Shown here piece by piece: positions 1-9,869 of a stretch of DNA of 64,000 nt. The stretch is from CAVVFX01 sp963747535 (GTDB lineage: Bacteria; Acidobacteriota; Terriglobia; Bryobacterales; Bryobacteraceae), in the NCBI GenBank assembly GCA_963747535.1, contig CAVVFX010000009.1:69649-133648 (forward strand), written 5' to 3'. Position 1 is the stretch's first letter. Each line of letters starts with the position of its first letter. A program made the translations under genes and the position numbers. The notes beneath the pieces were generated by a model. It was not told the DNA's origin. It searched no databases and saw only the letters and a program-made list of their open reading frames with translations.

Positions 1-173
1 TCCATGTCCGGCAGCATCAGATCGAGAATCACCAGGTCGTAATCGGTAGAGTGAACGAAACTGATCGCCGTCGTTCCGTCCGGCGCTACATCGACGGCAT
101 AACCGGCGCCTTGGAGACCCCGGGCCAAAAAATCGGCAATTCGCCGCTCATCTTCCACGACCAGAATCCGCAT
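1..173 (-). CDS. Response regulator, N-terminal part only (cut by window edge)
   Basis: The reverse strand from the ATG at 173 reads MRILVVEDERRIADFLARGL and continues to VILDLMLPDM at the window edge. This is a CheY-like receiver domain: the acidic pair ED after beta-1 and the phospho-acceptor Asp in DLMLPDM are both visible. Receivers with VVEDE..I..FL..GL..AGY are typical of OmpR/PhoB-type regulators, so a winged-helix DNA-binding domain probably follows outside the window; that part is inference. The gene is divergent from the serine hydrolase at 298, so the 124 bases between them hold both promoters. Confidence 0.85.
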   Translation of the reverse strand, partial: MRILVVEDERRIADFLARGLQGAGYAVDVAPDGTTAISFVHSTDYDLVILDLMLPDM

Positions 174-297
174 CTGAAGTCCTCAACTACAGCTTACACG
201 TGTTGTGACTTTGCGGGGAAGCTTAAATTGAAGCTGGATGCGCTCGCCTGATTATCTTTTGACTTCACAGAGAACTCCCGTTAGCATACGTTACAAG

Positions 298-2367
298 ATG
301 ACGCGATTGGCCTCAGTTCTAGCGATGGCGCTTCCCCTCGGCGCCATCACCGGGTGGCCGTCTGCCGCTCCGGATGTCGAAGGATTCGAGCCGGGCCGGA
401 TGCAAGCGTTGGCTGCGACTCTGGCGGAACATAATACCCGGGCGTTGCTAGTCGCGCGTCATGGACGGATCGTTTTCGAATGGTACGCGGCGGATTCCGG
501 TCCGGGAAAAAAGCAAGGCACCGCGTCCCTGGCGAAGGCGCTGGTGGGCGGCATTCCTTTGTTGGTGGCATTATCAGACGGACGCATCGGTCTCGACGAT
601 CTGGCTGCGAAGTACATACCCGAGTGGCGCCTGGATCCGCAAAAGCGGCTGATCACGATCCGCCAGCTTGCCACCCATTCTTCAGGCCTGGACGATGCCG
701 AGGATCCCAACTTCGATCACATGTCGATTCCCGGTTGGAAGGGCGCTTTCTGGCGGCGAAAGCCCGACCCGATTTCGATCGCTCTCCGCGACACGCCCGT
801 CGTAGCGGCGCCGGGGACGGTGTTCGGCTACAGCAACCCCGGCATGGCGGCGCTGGGCTATGCCGTGACCGCAGCCATGCGGGGCACCTCGACCCCCGAT
901 ATACAGAGCATTCTTCGCGATCGGATTTGCCGGCCATTGGGCATTCCAGATGAAGACTGGTCGATCAGCTATGGCGAGAGCTACATGGTGGACGGGCTCA
1001 AGGTGTACGCGACCTGGGGAGGAGGCAACTTCACGCCGCGCGCCACTGCCCGCATCGGCCAACTCCTGTTGCAGCACGGCAAATGGGAGGGCAGGCAATT
1101 GATCGCTGAAAAATGGGCTCGTGCGGCCGTGCACTATGCCGGGACGCCGATTCCGAATCGCACGGATGAACTTGACCGGCCTGCTAACGGCATCGCCTGG
1201 TATGTCAACTTCGATGGCGTGTGGAAAGACATTCCGCGTGACGCGTTCTCCGGATCGGGAGCCGGACAGGAGGCCATTCTGGTCGTCCCCAGCCTGGATC
1301 TTGTCATTGTGCGCAACGGCAGCGACATGTCCCCGCGTACCGGGAACCGGCACTGGGTCGATCTCGAGGAGTTCATCTATCGGCCAGTACTGGAGGCGCT
1401 CCGGACAGGCACGTCGAAACCTCCTTATCCGCCAAGCCCGGTCATTGCGGAAGTCAACTTCGCCCCGGCGGGCGAGATCCAGCGCAAGGCGATCGACAGC
1501 GACAACTGGCCGATGACCTGGGGCGACGATGACGCCATCTACACGTCGTACGGCGATGGAGAAGGCTTCGAGCCGTTTCTCGATCACAAGCTCAGCATGG
1601 GAATCGCAAAAGTCCATGGCGATCCACCGGCGTTCTCAGGGGAGAACCTCCGCTCCGATTCTGCGGAGCGCACCGGCGACGGCAAGAAGGGTCCGAAGGC
1701 AAGCGGCATGATCATGGTCGGGGGTGTCTTGTATATGTGGGTGCGCAACACCGGCAACTCCCAGCTGGTGTGGTCTGACGATCATGGGAAGATGTGGCAC
1801 TGGGACTTCAAGTGGACCGAGAGTTTCGGTTCTCCTGCGTTTCTAAACTTCGGCAAAAACAATGCGGGCGCCCGTGATAACTACGTTTATACCTACTCAC
1901 AAGACGGGCCGAGCGCATATGAGTCGAGCGACCGCGTCATTCTCGCGCGCGTCCCGAAAGACCGGTTAAGAGACCAGCAAGCTTACGAATTCCTGCAAGA
2001 GGTAGTGGACGGCAAGCCTCTATGGACGTCGAAACTGGAAGATCGAGGCACTGCCTTCTCCTTCCCCGGACACTGCCAGCGACTCGATATCGTCTACGAT
2101 CCGGGCATCCGGCGATATCTTCTGGCTCTGAGTTACAGTCACGGCGGTGCGTGGGGAATCTACGACGCGCCGGAGCCATGGGGTCCGTGGACTTCGAGCT
2201 TCCATACGGAGGATTGGGGTTTAGGGGGCACTCATGGGTACCGGTTCAGCTCCAAGTGGATGAGTCCGGATGGACTTTCTTTATGGTTAGTCTTCTCCGG
2301 CGTAAAGCTTCCGAACATCACCTATGACGCCTTCTGCGTTCGGAGAATGAAGCTGGTTAAGCGATAA
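298..2367 (+). CDS. Exported class C beta-lactamase-like serine hydrolase fused to a C-terminal propeller-like domain
   Basis: The 689-residue protein starts with a signal-like segment (MTRLASVLAMALPLGAITGW). An in-frame start at 238 would add 20 polar residues, so 298 is preferred. Residues about 30-365 form a beta-lactamase/transpeptidase-like domain with the nucleophile motif SLAK (S77, K80), the YSN motif (178-180) and a GSGAG segment near 320 where the third motif belongs. Family members are penicillin-binding proteins or esterases rather than true beta-lactamases. Residues about 390-689 are a separate region rich in Trp, Tyr and Gly with repeated W-S-D-D-H-G and GPW-type strands, resembling DUF4185 or GH43-like five-bladed propellers. 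The second domain suggests carbohydrate binding or cleavage, but no catalytic residues were assigned. Both domain halves look intact. Confidence 0.85.
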   Translation: MTRLASVLAMALPLGAITGWPSAAPDVEGFEPGRMQALAATLAEHNTRALLVARHGRIVFEWYAADSGPGKKQGTASLAKALVGGIPLLVALSDGRIGLDDLAAKYIPEWRLDPQKRLITIRQLATHSSGLDDAEDPNFDHMSIPGWKGAFWRRKPDPISIALRDTPVVAAPGTVFGYSNPGMAALGYAVTAAMRGTSTPDIQSILRDRICRPLGIPDEDWSISYGESYMVDGLKVYATWGGGNFTPRATARIGQLLLQHGKWEGRQLIAEKWARAAVHYAGTPIPNRTDELDRPANGIAWYVNFDGVWKDIPRDAFSGSGAGQEAILVVPSLDLVIVRNGSDMSPRTGNRHWVDLEEFIYRPVLEALRTGTSKPPYPPSPVIAEVNFAPAGEIQRKAIDSDNWPMTWGDDDAIYTSYGDGEGFEPFLDHKLSMGIAKVHGDPPAFSGENLRSDSAERTGDGKKGPKASGMIMVGGVLYMWVRNTGNSQLVWSDDHGKMWHWDFKWTESFGSPAFLNFGKNNAGARDNYVYTYSQDGPSAYESSDRVILARVPKDRLRDQQAYEFLQEVVDGKPLWTSKLEDRGTAFSFPGHCQRLDIVYDPGIRRYLLALSYSHGGAWGIYDAPEPWGPWTSSFHTEDWGLGGTHGYRFSSKWMSPDGLSLWLVFSGVKLPNITYDAFCVRRMKLVKR

Positions 2368-2380
2368 TGGACGATGGCCG

Positions 2381-3559
2381 TCACCGATACGCCGCGATCC
2401 CTGTCACTTTCTCCCCGATCACCAGCGCGTGAATATGATCCGTCCCCTCATACGTCTTCACGGTCTCCAGGTTGCACATATGCCGCATGATCGGATACTC
2501 GTCGGTGATCCCGTTGGCGCCCAGCAGATCCCGGCTCACGCGCGCGCAGTCCAGAGCCATCGCGACATTATTTCGCTTCAACATCGAAATGTGCGCCGGC
2601 TCCAACATCCCCTCATCTTTCAACCGCGCGCAATGCACGGCCAGAAGCTGCGCCTTCGAGATTTCCGTAATCATCCCCGCCAGCTTCTCCTGGACCAGTT
2701 GGTGCGACGCGATCGGCCGGTTGTCGAACTGCTTGCGCATCACCGTATACTGCCGCGCGGTTTCGAAACAATCGAGCGCCGCGCCGATCACTCCCCACCC
2801 AATCCCGTACCGCGCCTGCGTCAAACATGCGAGCGGCGCTTTCAGGCCCTTTGCCCCCGGCAGCATCGCATCATTCCCCACGCGGCAATCCGACATCGCC
2901 AGGCTCGACGTCACCGAAGCGCGCATGGACCACTTGCCGTGAATCACAGAGGTGCTGAATCCCGGGGTCCCGCGCTCGACCAGGAAGCCGCGAATCCCGC
3001 CGTCGACTCCCTCCGCACGCGCCCACACAATCGCCACATCGGCGATGCTCCCGTTGGTGATCCAGGTTTTCTCGCCGTTCAGGACCCAGGCACTTCCATC
3101 GTGCCGCGCGGTACTCCGCATGCCCGCGGGATTCGAGCCGAAATCCGGCTCGGTCAATCCGAAACACCCGATAGCTTCGCCCGACTGCATGCGCGGCAGC
3201 CATTTCTCCTTCTGCGCATCCGAGCCGAACGTCAGAACGGGGTACATCACCAGTGAGCCTTGTACCGACACAAAGCTCCGCAGTCCCGAGTCTCCGCGCT
3301 CCAGTTCCTGCATCATGAGCCCGTACTCCATGCTGTTCATTCCGGCGCAACCGTAGCCTTCCATATTCGCGCCCAGAAATCCCAGTCTGCCGATTTCAGG
3401 AATCAAATCGACCGGAAACTCGCCGGTGCGGTAACAATCGCGAATCCTGGGCATCACGCGCTGGTCGACAAACTGTCGCGCCGCCTGCCGCACCAGCAGC
3501 GCCTGCTCGTCATAGAGGGAATCAATCCGAAGATAGTCCATATCGCTTCTTATCTGCAC
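2381..3559 (-). CDS. Acyl-CoA dehydrogenase, glutaryl-CoA dehydrogenase-like
   Basis: The 392-residue protein has the acyl-CoA dehydrogenase fold throughout. It carries the FAD/substrate signature GCFGLTEPDFGSNP, the motif ITNGSIADVAIVWA, and the catalytic glutamate E371 in KTYEGTDHIHALVIG. The NLETV-TYEGT-HALVIG block is that of the glutaryl-CoA dehydrogenase branch, which oxidises and decarboxylates glutaryl-CoA to crotonyl-CoA in lysine and tryptophan breakdown using electron-transfer flavoprotein. The sequence has TDH where most GCDHs have THD, so the exact substrate is not certain. An internal Met at residue 7 is an alternative start. It stands alone, convergent with the serine hydrolase at 298 with a 13-base gap. 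Confidence 0.88.
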   Translation of the reverse strand: MQIRSDMDYLRIDSLYDEQALLVRQAARQFVDQRVMPRIRDCYRTGEFPVDLIPEIGRLGFLGANMEGYGCAGMNSMEYGLMMQELERGDSGLRSFVSVQGSLVMYPVLTFGSDAQKEKWLPRMQSGEAIGCFGLTEPDFGSNPAGMRSTARHDGSAWVLNGEKTWITNGSIADVAIVWARAEGVDGGIRGFLVERGTPGFSTSVIHGKWSMRASVTSSLAMSDCRVGNDAMLPGAKGLKAPLACLTQARYGIGWGVIGAALDCFETARQYTVMRKQFDNRPIASHQLVQEKLAGMITEISKAQLLAVHCARLKDEGMLEPAHISMLKRNNVAMALDCARVSRDLLGANGITDEYPIMRHMCNLETVKTYEGTDHIHALVIGEKVTGIAAYR

Positions 3560-3580
3560 TCTAAATGCGCCAAAAGCGGC

Positions 3581-3735
3581 TGCTGCGCAGCCGGCAGGAC
3601 AGGCGAAACCGCCTGCCCCACCAATACAGGTGTCTTTCCACTTGAAAGATTCTCACCCAAAATGTACAAACTCCAGGCGCTGCTGCGCAGCCGGGGCAGA
3701 CCACGAAAAGCGATGGTCTGCCCCACGTTGCGGCT
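3581..3735. repeat. Intergenic hairpin pair with one copy of the GCAGACCA hairpin (R1)
   Basis: Between the dehydrogenase and the M49 peptidase the DNA holds two CGGCTGC-type stem-loops (CTGCTGCGCAGCCGG occurs twice) and, at 3695-3722, a hairpin with arms GGCAGACCA and TGGTCTGCC. This is one member of a family found at least 13 times in this window. It lies about 18 bases downstream of the M49 stop codon. No open reading frame of interest is present. Confidence 0.8.
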
Positions 3736-3739
3736 TTTC

Positions 3740-5710
3740 CTACTTCTTCTCGTACATCGCGCTGTAGCTCAACTGCTGCTTTACAAAGTCCCGCGGATAA
3801 CTGATAGTTACCCGCGACGCGTTCCCCTTGGCATCGAACTGCGCCGTCAGGTCTGCATTGATTCCTGCGAAGTAAGTCGGCAGGTTCAACTTCTTATAGC
3901 GACCCATCACCTCGTCGCGCAACGCCGGATCAAAATGCGTCCCATACGCATCGATCAGCTTCTTAATTGCGCCGTAATCGCCCTCCGCCTTGATCCGCAT
4001 CAGTTCCGCGAGCAGCATGCCAGCGCCTTTGTGAAAGGCCGCGTAATCCTTCACCCAGGCGTACGTCTTCCCATCGCGCTTCTCCATCGCGATCGCGCCG
4101 GTTTTGTCCATAATGTATTTGGCGATCAACTGCCGGTCGCGCAGGTGGTCTTCTTCGATCGTGTCGCCGTGAGGGATGCGCCGGAGTTGCGTCAGCATAT
4201 TCAACGCTGCGCGATCGTACATCGCTTTCATGACTTCCTGCTGATTCGTCACCAGACCCAGCTCTTTCATCTTCGGATCGGTGATGTTCCAATAGCCCAT
4301 CAGGTCCGCCCTGCCCTCCTCGAGCGTCGAGAAGTATTCTTTCAAATAGAATGCGGGTTCCTGGGTTAACTTGGGGCTCAATTTTCCGGAACCGTGCCCG
4401 ATGATCTCGTGCATAGCGGTCAGGAGGCCGCTCGCTTCCTCACTGTATTGGTTCAGGCGCGCGGCGATTTCCGGCGTGGCCGCAAACTCGCTGTCAGCGC
4501 TCTTGCCCGTCGCGGCCTCGATGGCGCGCGCGCTACCCATAAACAGGAAACTCTTGCTCCCATACTTCTCATGGATCTCGTTTTCGTTCGGCAGATTGTC
4601 GCCGATCGTATTCACGTGAAAATCACCCGTCTCGATAATCGCCTCGACCGCTTTGGCGAGCGGTGGTTTCACGCCCTGCTTCTTATACTGATCCGCCCAC
4701 GGTGCCCGATTCTCGAAATACTGCGCGTTGTCCGCGATCTTCGTCATCAGCGAATTGATCTTCATATCGGTCACCGTGACGAAGCTCTGGGACGTGCCCT
4801 TCGCACCCCGGGCATCCATGTAGACTTCGATAAACCCATTCATGAAATCGACGGTCGCGTTGTTTTGCACCCAGGCGATGTCGAAGGCCAGCCAGTCCTT
4901 GAAATCTCCCGTCTGGTAGTACCGGATCAGCGCATCGATCGCTTTCGCCTGACCCGGATCGGCCTGCTCGCGCGCCTTGGCCAGATACTCATTGGCCTTC
5001 TTCAGGTATTGCGCGTACAGTCCCGGAGGAACTTTGCCGTCCGGAGTTCCCGCACGATACACCTGCTCAATCAGTTTGCCGTCCTCTTTGACCAACCGCG
5101 AATTCAGTGGGTACTTCTCCACGAAACCCTTCAGATCCGCGAGGGTCACGCCGGAATAGAAGTTGTTGGCGCTCGACTGCAGAATGTCTTTGTCCCCGCG
5201 AGGACTCTTGGCCGTGACGCTCGGTTCGAAATCAGGATCGAACAGCGACGCTCGCAGATCGCCGATTTCCTTCACCAGATCGCTGCGTCCCGCCCCCTTG
5301 GCGGCTGCCACCAGTTCCTCGTAAGTGAACGTTGGCAGGAATTTCTGCGCCGTCGTGTCGTTATGATTTCCGCGATTAGCCCAAAACAGCTTGGTGAACG
5401 CGACAATTTTGACGTACACTTCGGGCTTGATCCCTTGCGGGTGCGTGACCAGCGCCTCCAGCACGCGCTTCTGCCGCAGCCCGAATCGCGATTCCTGATC
5501 GTAGATGATCGGATCGACGGCGATCGCCGCCTCTGTGAGCCAGTAAGCCAGAGCCTGTTGCTGCGCCGGCAGCGCTTTGAAACTCTCCGCCTGGAGTTGG
5601 ATAAACGCTGTACTCTCGACGCGATCGACAAGTGGTTCCGCTGCCCAGCAGGTCGCCGTCAAAGCTAGAACAAAACAAGTTTTCCTCACGATTGAAACGT
5701 AGCACAGCAC
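3740..5710 (-). CDS. Exported zinc metallopeptidase of family M49 (dipeptidyl-peptidase III type)
   Basis: The 656-residue protein begins with a hydrophobic signal-like segment (VRKTCFVLALTATCWAAE). The M49 hallmark HEIIGH sits at residues 434-439 followed by GSGK, and the second zinc-binding motif EEGRAD is at 464-469. M49 enzymes remove dipeptides from the N-terminus of peptides. Classical DPP III is cytosolic, so a signal peptide points to a periplasmic peptide-scavenging version, as in other acidobacterial and Bacteroidetes members. A start at the internal GTG a few codons downstream (VRKTCF) would give a cleaner signal peptide. The gene is monocistronic, flanked on both sides by repeat elements. 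Confidence 0.9.
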   Translation of the reverse strand: MLCYVSIVRKTCFVLALTATCWAAEPLVDRVESTAFIQLQAESFKALPAQQQALAYWLTEAAIAVDPIIYDQESRFGLRQKRVLEALVTHPQGIKPEVYVKIVAFTKLFWANRGNHNDTTAQKFLPTFTYEELVAAAKGAGRSDLVKEIGDLRASLFDPDFEPSVTAKSPRGDKDILQSSANNFYSGVTLADLKGFVEKYPLNSRLVKEDGKLIEQVYRAGTPDGKVPPGLYAQYLKKANEYLAKAREQADPGQAKAIDALIRYYQTGDFKDWLAFDIAWVQNNATVDFMNGFIEVYMDARGAKGTSQSFVTVTDMKINSLMTKIADNAQYFENRAPWADQYKKQGVKPPLAKAVEAIIETGDFHVNTIGDNLPNENEIHEKYGSKSFLFMGSARAIEAATGKSADSEFAATPEIAARLNQYSEEASGLLTAMHEIIGHGSGKLSPKLTQEPAFYLKEYFSTLEEGRADLMGYWNITDPKMKELGLVTNQQEVMKAMYDRAALNMLTQLRRIPHGDTIEEDHLRDRQLIAKYIMDKTGAIAMEKRDGKTYAWVKDYAAFHKGAGMLLAELMRIKAEGDYGAIKKLIDAYGTHFDPALRDEVMGRYKKLNLPTYFAGINADLTAQFDAKGNASRVTISYPRDFVKQQLSYSAMYEKK

Positions 5711-5769
5711 GAATTCGCCTCCAACCTGCGCCGGAAACGCCAGCGTTTTTCAGCCGCCGCTAACCGCCG

Positions 5770-5998
5770 GTGGCAGAAGTCGACGCAGGCCAAAGGCCTG
5801 GCCAAACGCCTACTCCGTAAAGCGGCAAGCTGCAAAAACGGCTGCTCCGCAGCCGGGGCAGACCAAAAAAAACGATGGTCTGCCCTACGGGCCTACTCCA
5901 CAATTCTTCGCGACCCGCGAAGGTTCAGACTATTAGTAGTACAACGAAAAATCAGCTGTTTGCAAGCCTTGTAGAGTAGGCCTTTGGCGTGCGTCGAC
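5770..5998 (-). mobile_element. MITE-like element, family D, copy 1
   Basis: Read on the minus strand this stretch is highly similar to 30386-30575 and to 35827-36055: a block with GTAGGC motifs, the AAGGCTTGCAAACAG box, a TTCGCGGGTCGCGAA palindrome, CGGCTGCGGAGCAGCCG and CGGCTTGCCGCTTTACGGAG. Here a GCAGACCA-type hairpin (5857-5884) sits inside it. The proximal end near 5990 overlaps the 3' end of the broken efflux gene and supplies its last codons and stop. No coding capacity was seen. Confidence 0.7.
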
Positions 5999-8900
5999 TG
6001 AGGCGCTGGCGCAGCCTGTCGAGGTACAGGTAAATGACCGGAGTGGTGAACAAGGTCAGCATCTGGCTCACGATCAGGCCGCCTACGATCGCGATGCCGA
6101 GGGGTTGCCGCAGTTCGGCGCCATTGCCGTGGCCGAGCGCCAGCGGCAAACCGCCGAAGAGAGCTGCCAGAGTGGTCATGATGATCGGCCGGAAGCGTAG
6201 GATACAGGCTTCGTAGATCGCATCCTCCGCACTTTTCCCATCATTCCGTTCCGCCGCCAGGGCAAAATCGATCATCATGATGGCGTTCTTCTTGACGATG
6301 CCGATCAGCAAAATAATGCCGATCAAAGCGATGACGCTGAGCTCCGTGCGGCGCAGCAGCAGGGCCAGCAATGCGCCGAGTCCGGCGGAAGGGAGGTCGA
6401 GAGAATCGTGATGGGATGGATCAGGCTCTCGTAGAGCATTCCCAAAACAATATAGACGGCGATCAGGGCCGTCGCGACCAGGATCGGTTCGCCTTTCAGG
6501 AGTCCTGGAATGCCTGCGCGGTGCCGGCGAATTTTCCGATGACGGTGACGGAAGGCCGATATCCGATTCCGCTTCCGTGATGGCATCCACTGCCTGACCG
6601 AGCGAAACGCCCTCCGGCAGGTTGAAGGAAATGGTAACCGATGGGAACACTCCCTGGTGGGCAATCGCAAGCGGCGTAGTTGCCGGGCACAAAACGCGCA
6701 AATGCGACAGAGGCACCGCCGCGCTGGTGGGACTGTGGATGTACACGTCACTCAGTGTCTCGGGCGATTGCCAGTATTTTGGCGCGACCTCCATCACCAC
6801 GTGATACTGATTCAAGGTCGTGTACATGGTGGAGACCGGCGCCTGTCCGAAGGCATCGTAAAGCGCGTTATCCACTTCCGCCGCCGTCAGGCCCAGGCGC
6901 GAAGCCGTATCGCGATCCACCACAACCGCGGACTGCAAACCCTGGTTCTGCTGATCGGTGTTGACGTCGACGATAATGGGAATTTTTTTGAGGCGCTCCA
7001 AGACGATGGGACCCCAATACTTGAGGGCATTGAGATCCTGGCTTTGTAGCGTGAACTGGTAGGCGGCATTGCTCGATCGCCCGCCCACGCGGACGTCCTG
7101 CGAAGGGGTATAGTACAGCTGCACGCCGGGAATGTTGGTGGTTCTGCGGCGAGATACGCGCGATCACCTCTTCGGCTGTCGACTTGCGAACCCCGAGCGG
7201 CTTGAGCACGGCGAACATGTGCGCAGTGTTGGTCCCACCACCGTAGTTTCCGCCGATAGACCAGGAATTCGATTCGACATCCGGATCCGAAATGACGATC
7301 TGATTCAGAAGTTTGACCTTTGGATCCATCGCCTGGAACGAGGTTTTCTGGTCGGCCACAACGCTGCCGGAGATGCGGCCGGTATCCTGTTCCGGAAAGA
7401 AACCCTTGGGAATGATCACGTACAAATAGACGGTCAAACTGATCATGGCCAGGAGCACCATCAAAGTGATGGCCGAGTGGCGCAGTATGGCAGCGCAAAG
7501 CTGACGCATAGGAATTCAGTATCCAGTTAAAAGCGGCTTCGCTCCAGTTGTAGAGATGCCCGTGCTCTACTTCTTTATGGGATTTGAGCAGATGCGCGCA
7601 CATCATGGGGGTAACAGTCAACGAGACTACCAGGGACACCAGAATGGCGAACGACAATACGAGCGCGAATTCGCTGGAAGAGCCGGCCCACAATGCCGGT
7701 CATCAGCAAAATGGGAATGAATACGGCAATCAGCGAAAGGCTCATTGAAATCACCGTAAAGCCGATTTCGGAGGCTCCCTTGAGCGCCGCCTGGAAAGGA
7801 TTCATGCCGTCCTCCAGGTAACGCGTGATGTTCTCGATCACCACGATGGCGTCATCCACGACGAATCCCGTCGAGATGGTGAGAGCCATCAGCGAGAGGT
7901 TATCCACGCTGTAACCCGCCAGATACATGAGATCGAAAGTGCCGAGTAGCGAGATCGGCACGGAAACGCTGGGAATGAAAGTGGCCGAGGCCGTGCGCAG
8001 AAACACAAAGACCACCAGCACGACCAGGAGAACGGAGATAATGAGGCTGATTTCGACATCGTGCACGGAGGCGCGAATGGTGACCGTCCGGTCCAGCGAA
8101 ACCTGGAGGTGCATGGGCGGAGGAAGCGCGGCCTGCAGTTGCGGAATCATGGCTTTCACGTGATCCGCCGTATCGATGATATTGGCGTTGGGCTGGCGGA
8201 AGACCATCATGGAGATCGACGCCTGGTCGTTCCACCCGCCGTCGTTGCGGATGTTTTCGGTGGAATCGGTCACGTCGCCGAGGTCCGAGATGCGAAGGTC
8301 GGCGCCGTTCCTGTAGGCCACTACGAGAGGTTTGTACTGGTTGGCCTTGAAGAGCTGATCGGTCGAGTTCAACTGCCACGCGGTCTGGGGACCAGCTATC
8401 CTGCCTTTAGGCTCGTTGTTATTGGCATCGGCGAGGGCCGTCGCGATTTGATCGATGCCAATGTCATATTTGCTGACGGCATCGGGATTCAGTTCCACGC
8501 GCACTGCGGGCAGCGCGCTGCCGTACACCTGGACTTGGCCGACTCCCGAGACCTGCGATATCTTCTGGGCCAGAATCGAGTACGCGGCGTCGTACATCGC
8601 GGGCTTGGTTGCGGTTTCGGAAGTAATGACCAGGATCAGGATGGGAGAGTCGGCAGGGTTATATTTTCGCCACGTCGGATTGTTGGGAAGATTCGACGGC
8701 AGGTACGAGCGGGCCGCATTGATGGCGGCCTGAACGTCGCGCGCCGCTCCGTCAATATCGCGCTTCAAATCGAATTGCAGCGTAATGGACGTCGAGCCAA
8801 CTGTGCTGGAAGACGTCATTTCGCTGACGGCGGCGATGCGCGTGAACTGCTTTTCCAGCGGTGTGGCGACCGAAGAAGCCATAGTTTCGGGGCTGGCGCC

Positions 8901-9056
8901 GGGCAACTGTGCCGATACCTGGATGGTTGGAAAGTCGACCTGCGGGAGAGGAGAAACCGGAAGTTCGCGAAAGGCTACGGCTCCGGTGAGGGCAAGTGCG
9001 GCTGTAAGTAAGGTTGTACCTACTGGCCGATGAATAAAAGGGCTCGATAAACTCAT
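5952..9056 (-). pseudogene. RND-family multidrug efflux transporter (AcrB/MdtB-like), broken by at least six frameshifts
   Basis: Starting at 9056 the reading frame gives an RND inner-membrane pump (LSSPFIHRPVGTTLLTAALA, then the PLPQVDFPTIQVSAQLPGAS porter region and the SMMVF, DTADHV and TGFVVDDAIVVIEN segments). The correct protein continues only by changing frame near 7680, 7495, 7140, 6555, 6500 and 6385. All expected blocks are present in order: SLVVSLTVTPMMCAHLL, the KGFFPEQDTGRI loop, and near the end LLIGIVKKNAIMMIDFAL and GGLIVSQMLTLFTTPVIYLY. The pump was therefore full length (about 1030 residues) before decay. The last codons run into repeat element D1. No membrane-fusion or outer-membrane partner gene is next to it. 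Either a real, fairly recent pseudogene or indel errors in the sequence; the intact neighbours favour the first. Confidence 0.88.
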
Positions 9057-9869
9057 GCCCGCTCAGGACAGAAAAACTCTTCGGCAACGCAGCTACACAG
9101 GTGGGGTGCAGTTACGTGTGCTCTCCCCACGGCATAACGCCCGTAACAATTTTCCGATGACGGCGCTATCAGCACCGCGGCCAGCCCTGGTTTTGCGTCC
9201 AGTGGCAAGAGCCAGCAACCACCTTGGTCGCTGCGCGGCTGATCGCCTAGAAAAATGGCATCTGTGCAAAACTATAGCCCCGCGAGCCTGCCGGCTTCAA
9301 TACTGTAGATGCAGTAGATCTAGCTCCACGAGGTATGTAGCGGACCGCCAGATTCGCGATACACTCCGCCGATACTCCCGGCGACAAATCCGGCCAATCC
9401 GAGCCCTGGCGGTCGCGCCATACGCATGATGCTGCAAGTTCCTGGATTAGTACTAAGTTGGAAAGTTCGCGCAACCACTCCCTAAGCAAGCGGTACTGTA
9501 CGCCAATTCTCTGCAAGTTGCTACTAGCCCAAGCGAGAGTCCTTCCGCCCTCCGCGTCTTCCTCAGTGTCTCCGCAGCTCTTGCGTTAATACATAGCCTC
9601 AGCTTATGAAATTACCGCGGAGTCGCGGAGGAAGACGCAGAGAATAGCCCCTTGAGAATGGTCGACGATGCGATGGATGTCCCATGTGGCGGGAGGTAGC
9701 GGAACGAATGGCAGTCGGAAAGGCAGATCACAAGAAACGATGGTCTGCCTTACGGTTTGCGGCGACCTGGGGTCGCCTGCAAATTGATGTCTCACAATCG
9801 AGTTTGATGTGAATGTCGTATTAGGAGCATTGGCTAACTGCTTGCTTAAACTCTCGAGCGGGAGTCACT
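9057..9869. other. Gene-free repeat cluster
   Basis: This 813-base gap has no convincing gene. It contains, in order, a short family B element at 9447-9527, an inverted repeat with arms CTCCGCGTCTTCCTC (9550-9564) and GAGGAAGACGCAGAG (9628-9642), and a GCAGACCA-type hairpin at 9722-9749. The rest, 9057-9446, shows nothing recognisable on either strand. Confidence 0.6.
9447..9527. mobile_element. MITE-like element, family B, short copy
   Basis: An 81-base element with ends TTAGTACTAAGTTG and, on the other side, CAAGTTGCTACTAG, which pair imperfectly as terminal inverted repeats. The interior (AAGTTCGCGCA, CCACTCCCTAAG, AAGCAAGCGGTACTGTACG) matches the ends of the longer copy at 14952-15200, so this looks like an internally deleted derivative. 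Confidence 0.6.

Noticed and set aside
682..1617. Long open frame on the minus strand inside the serine hydrolase
   Set aside because: It is antisense to a clear family protein and its translation has no family features; long antisense frames are usual in GC-rich genes.
4394..5668. 424-codon open frame opposite to the M49 gene
   Set aside because: Antisense to HEIIGH-bearing gene; the translation is Arg/Leu-rich without domains.
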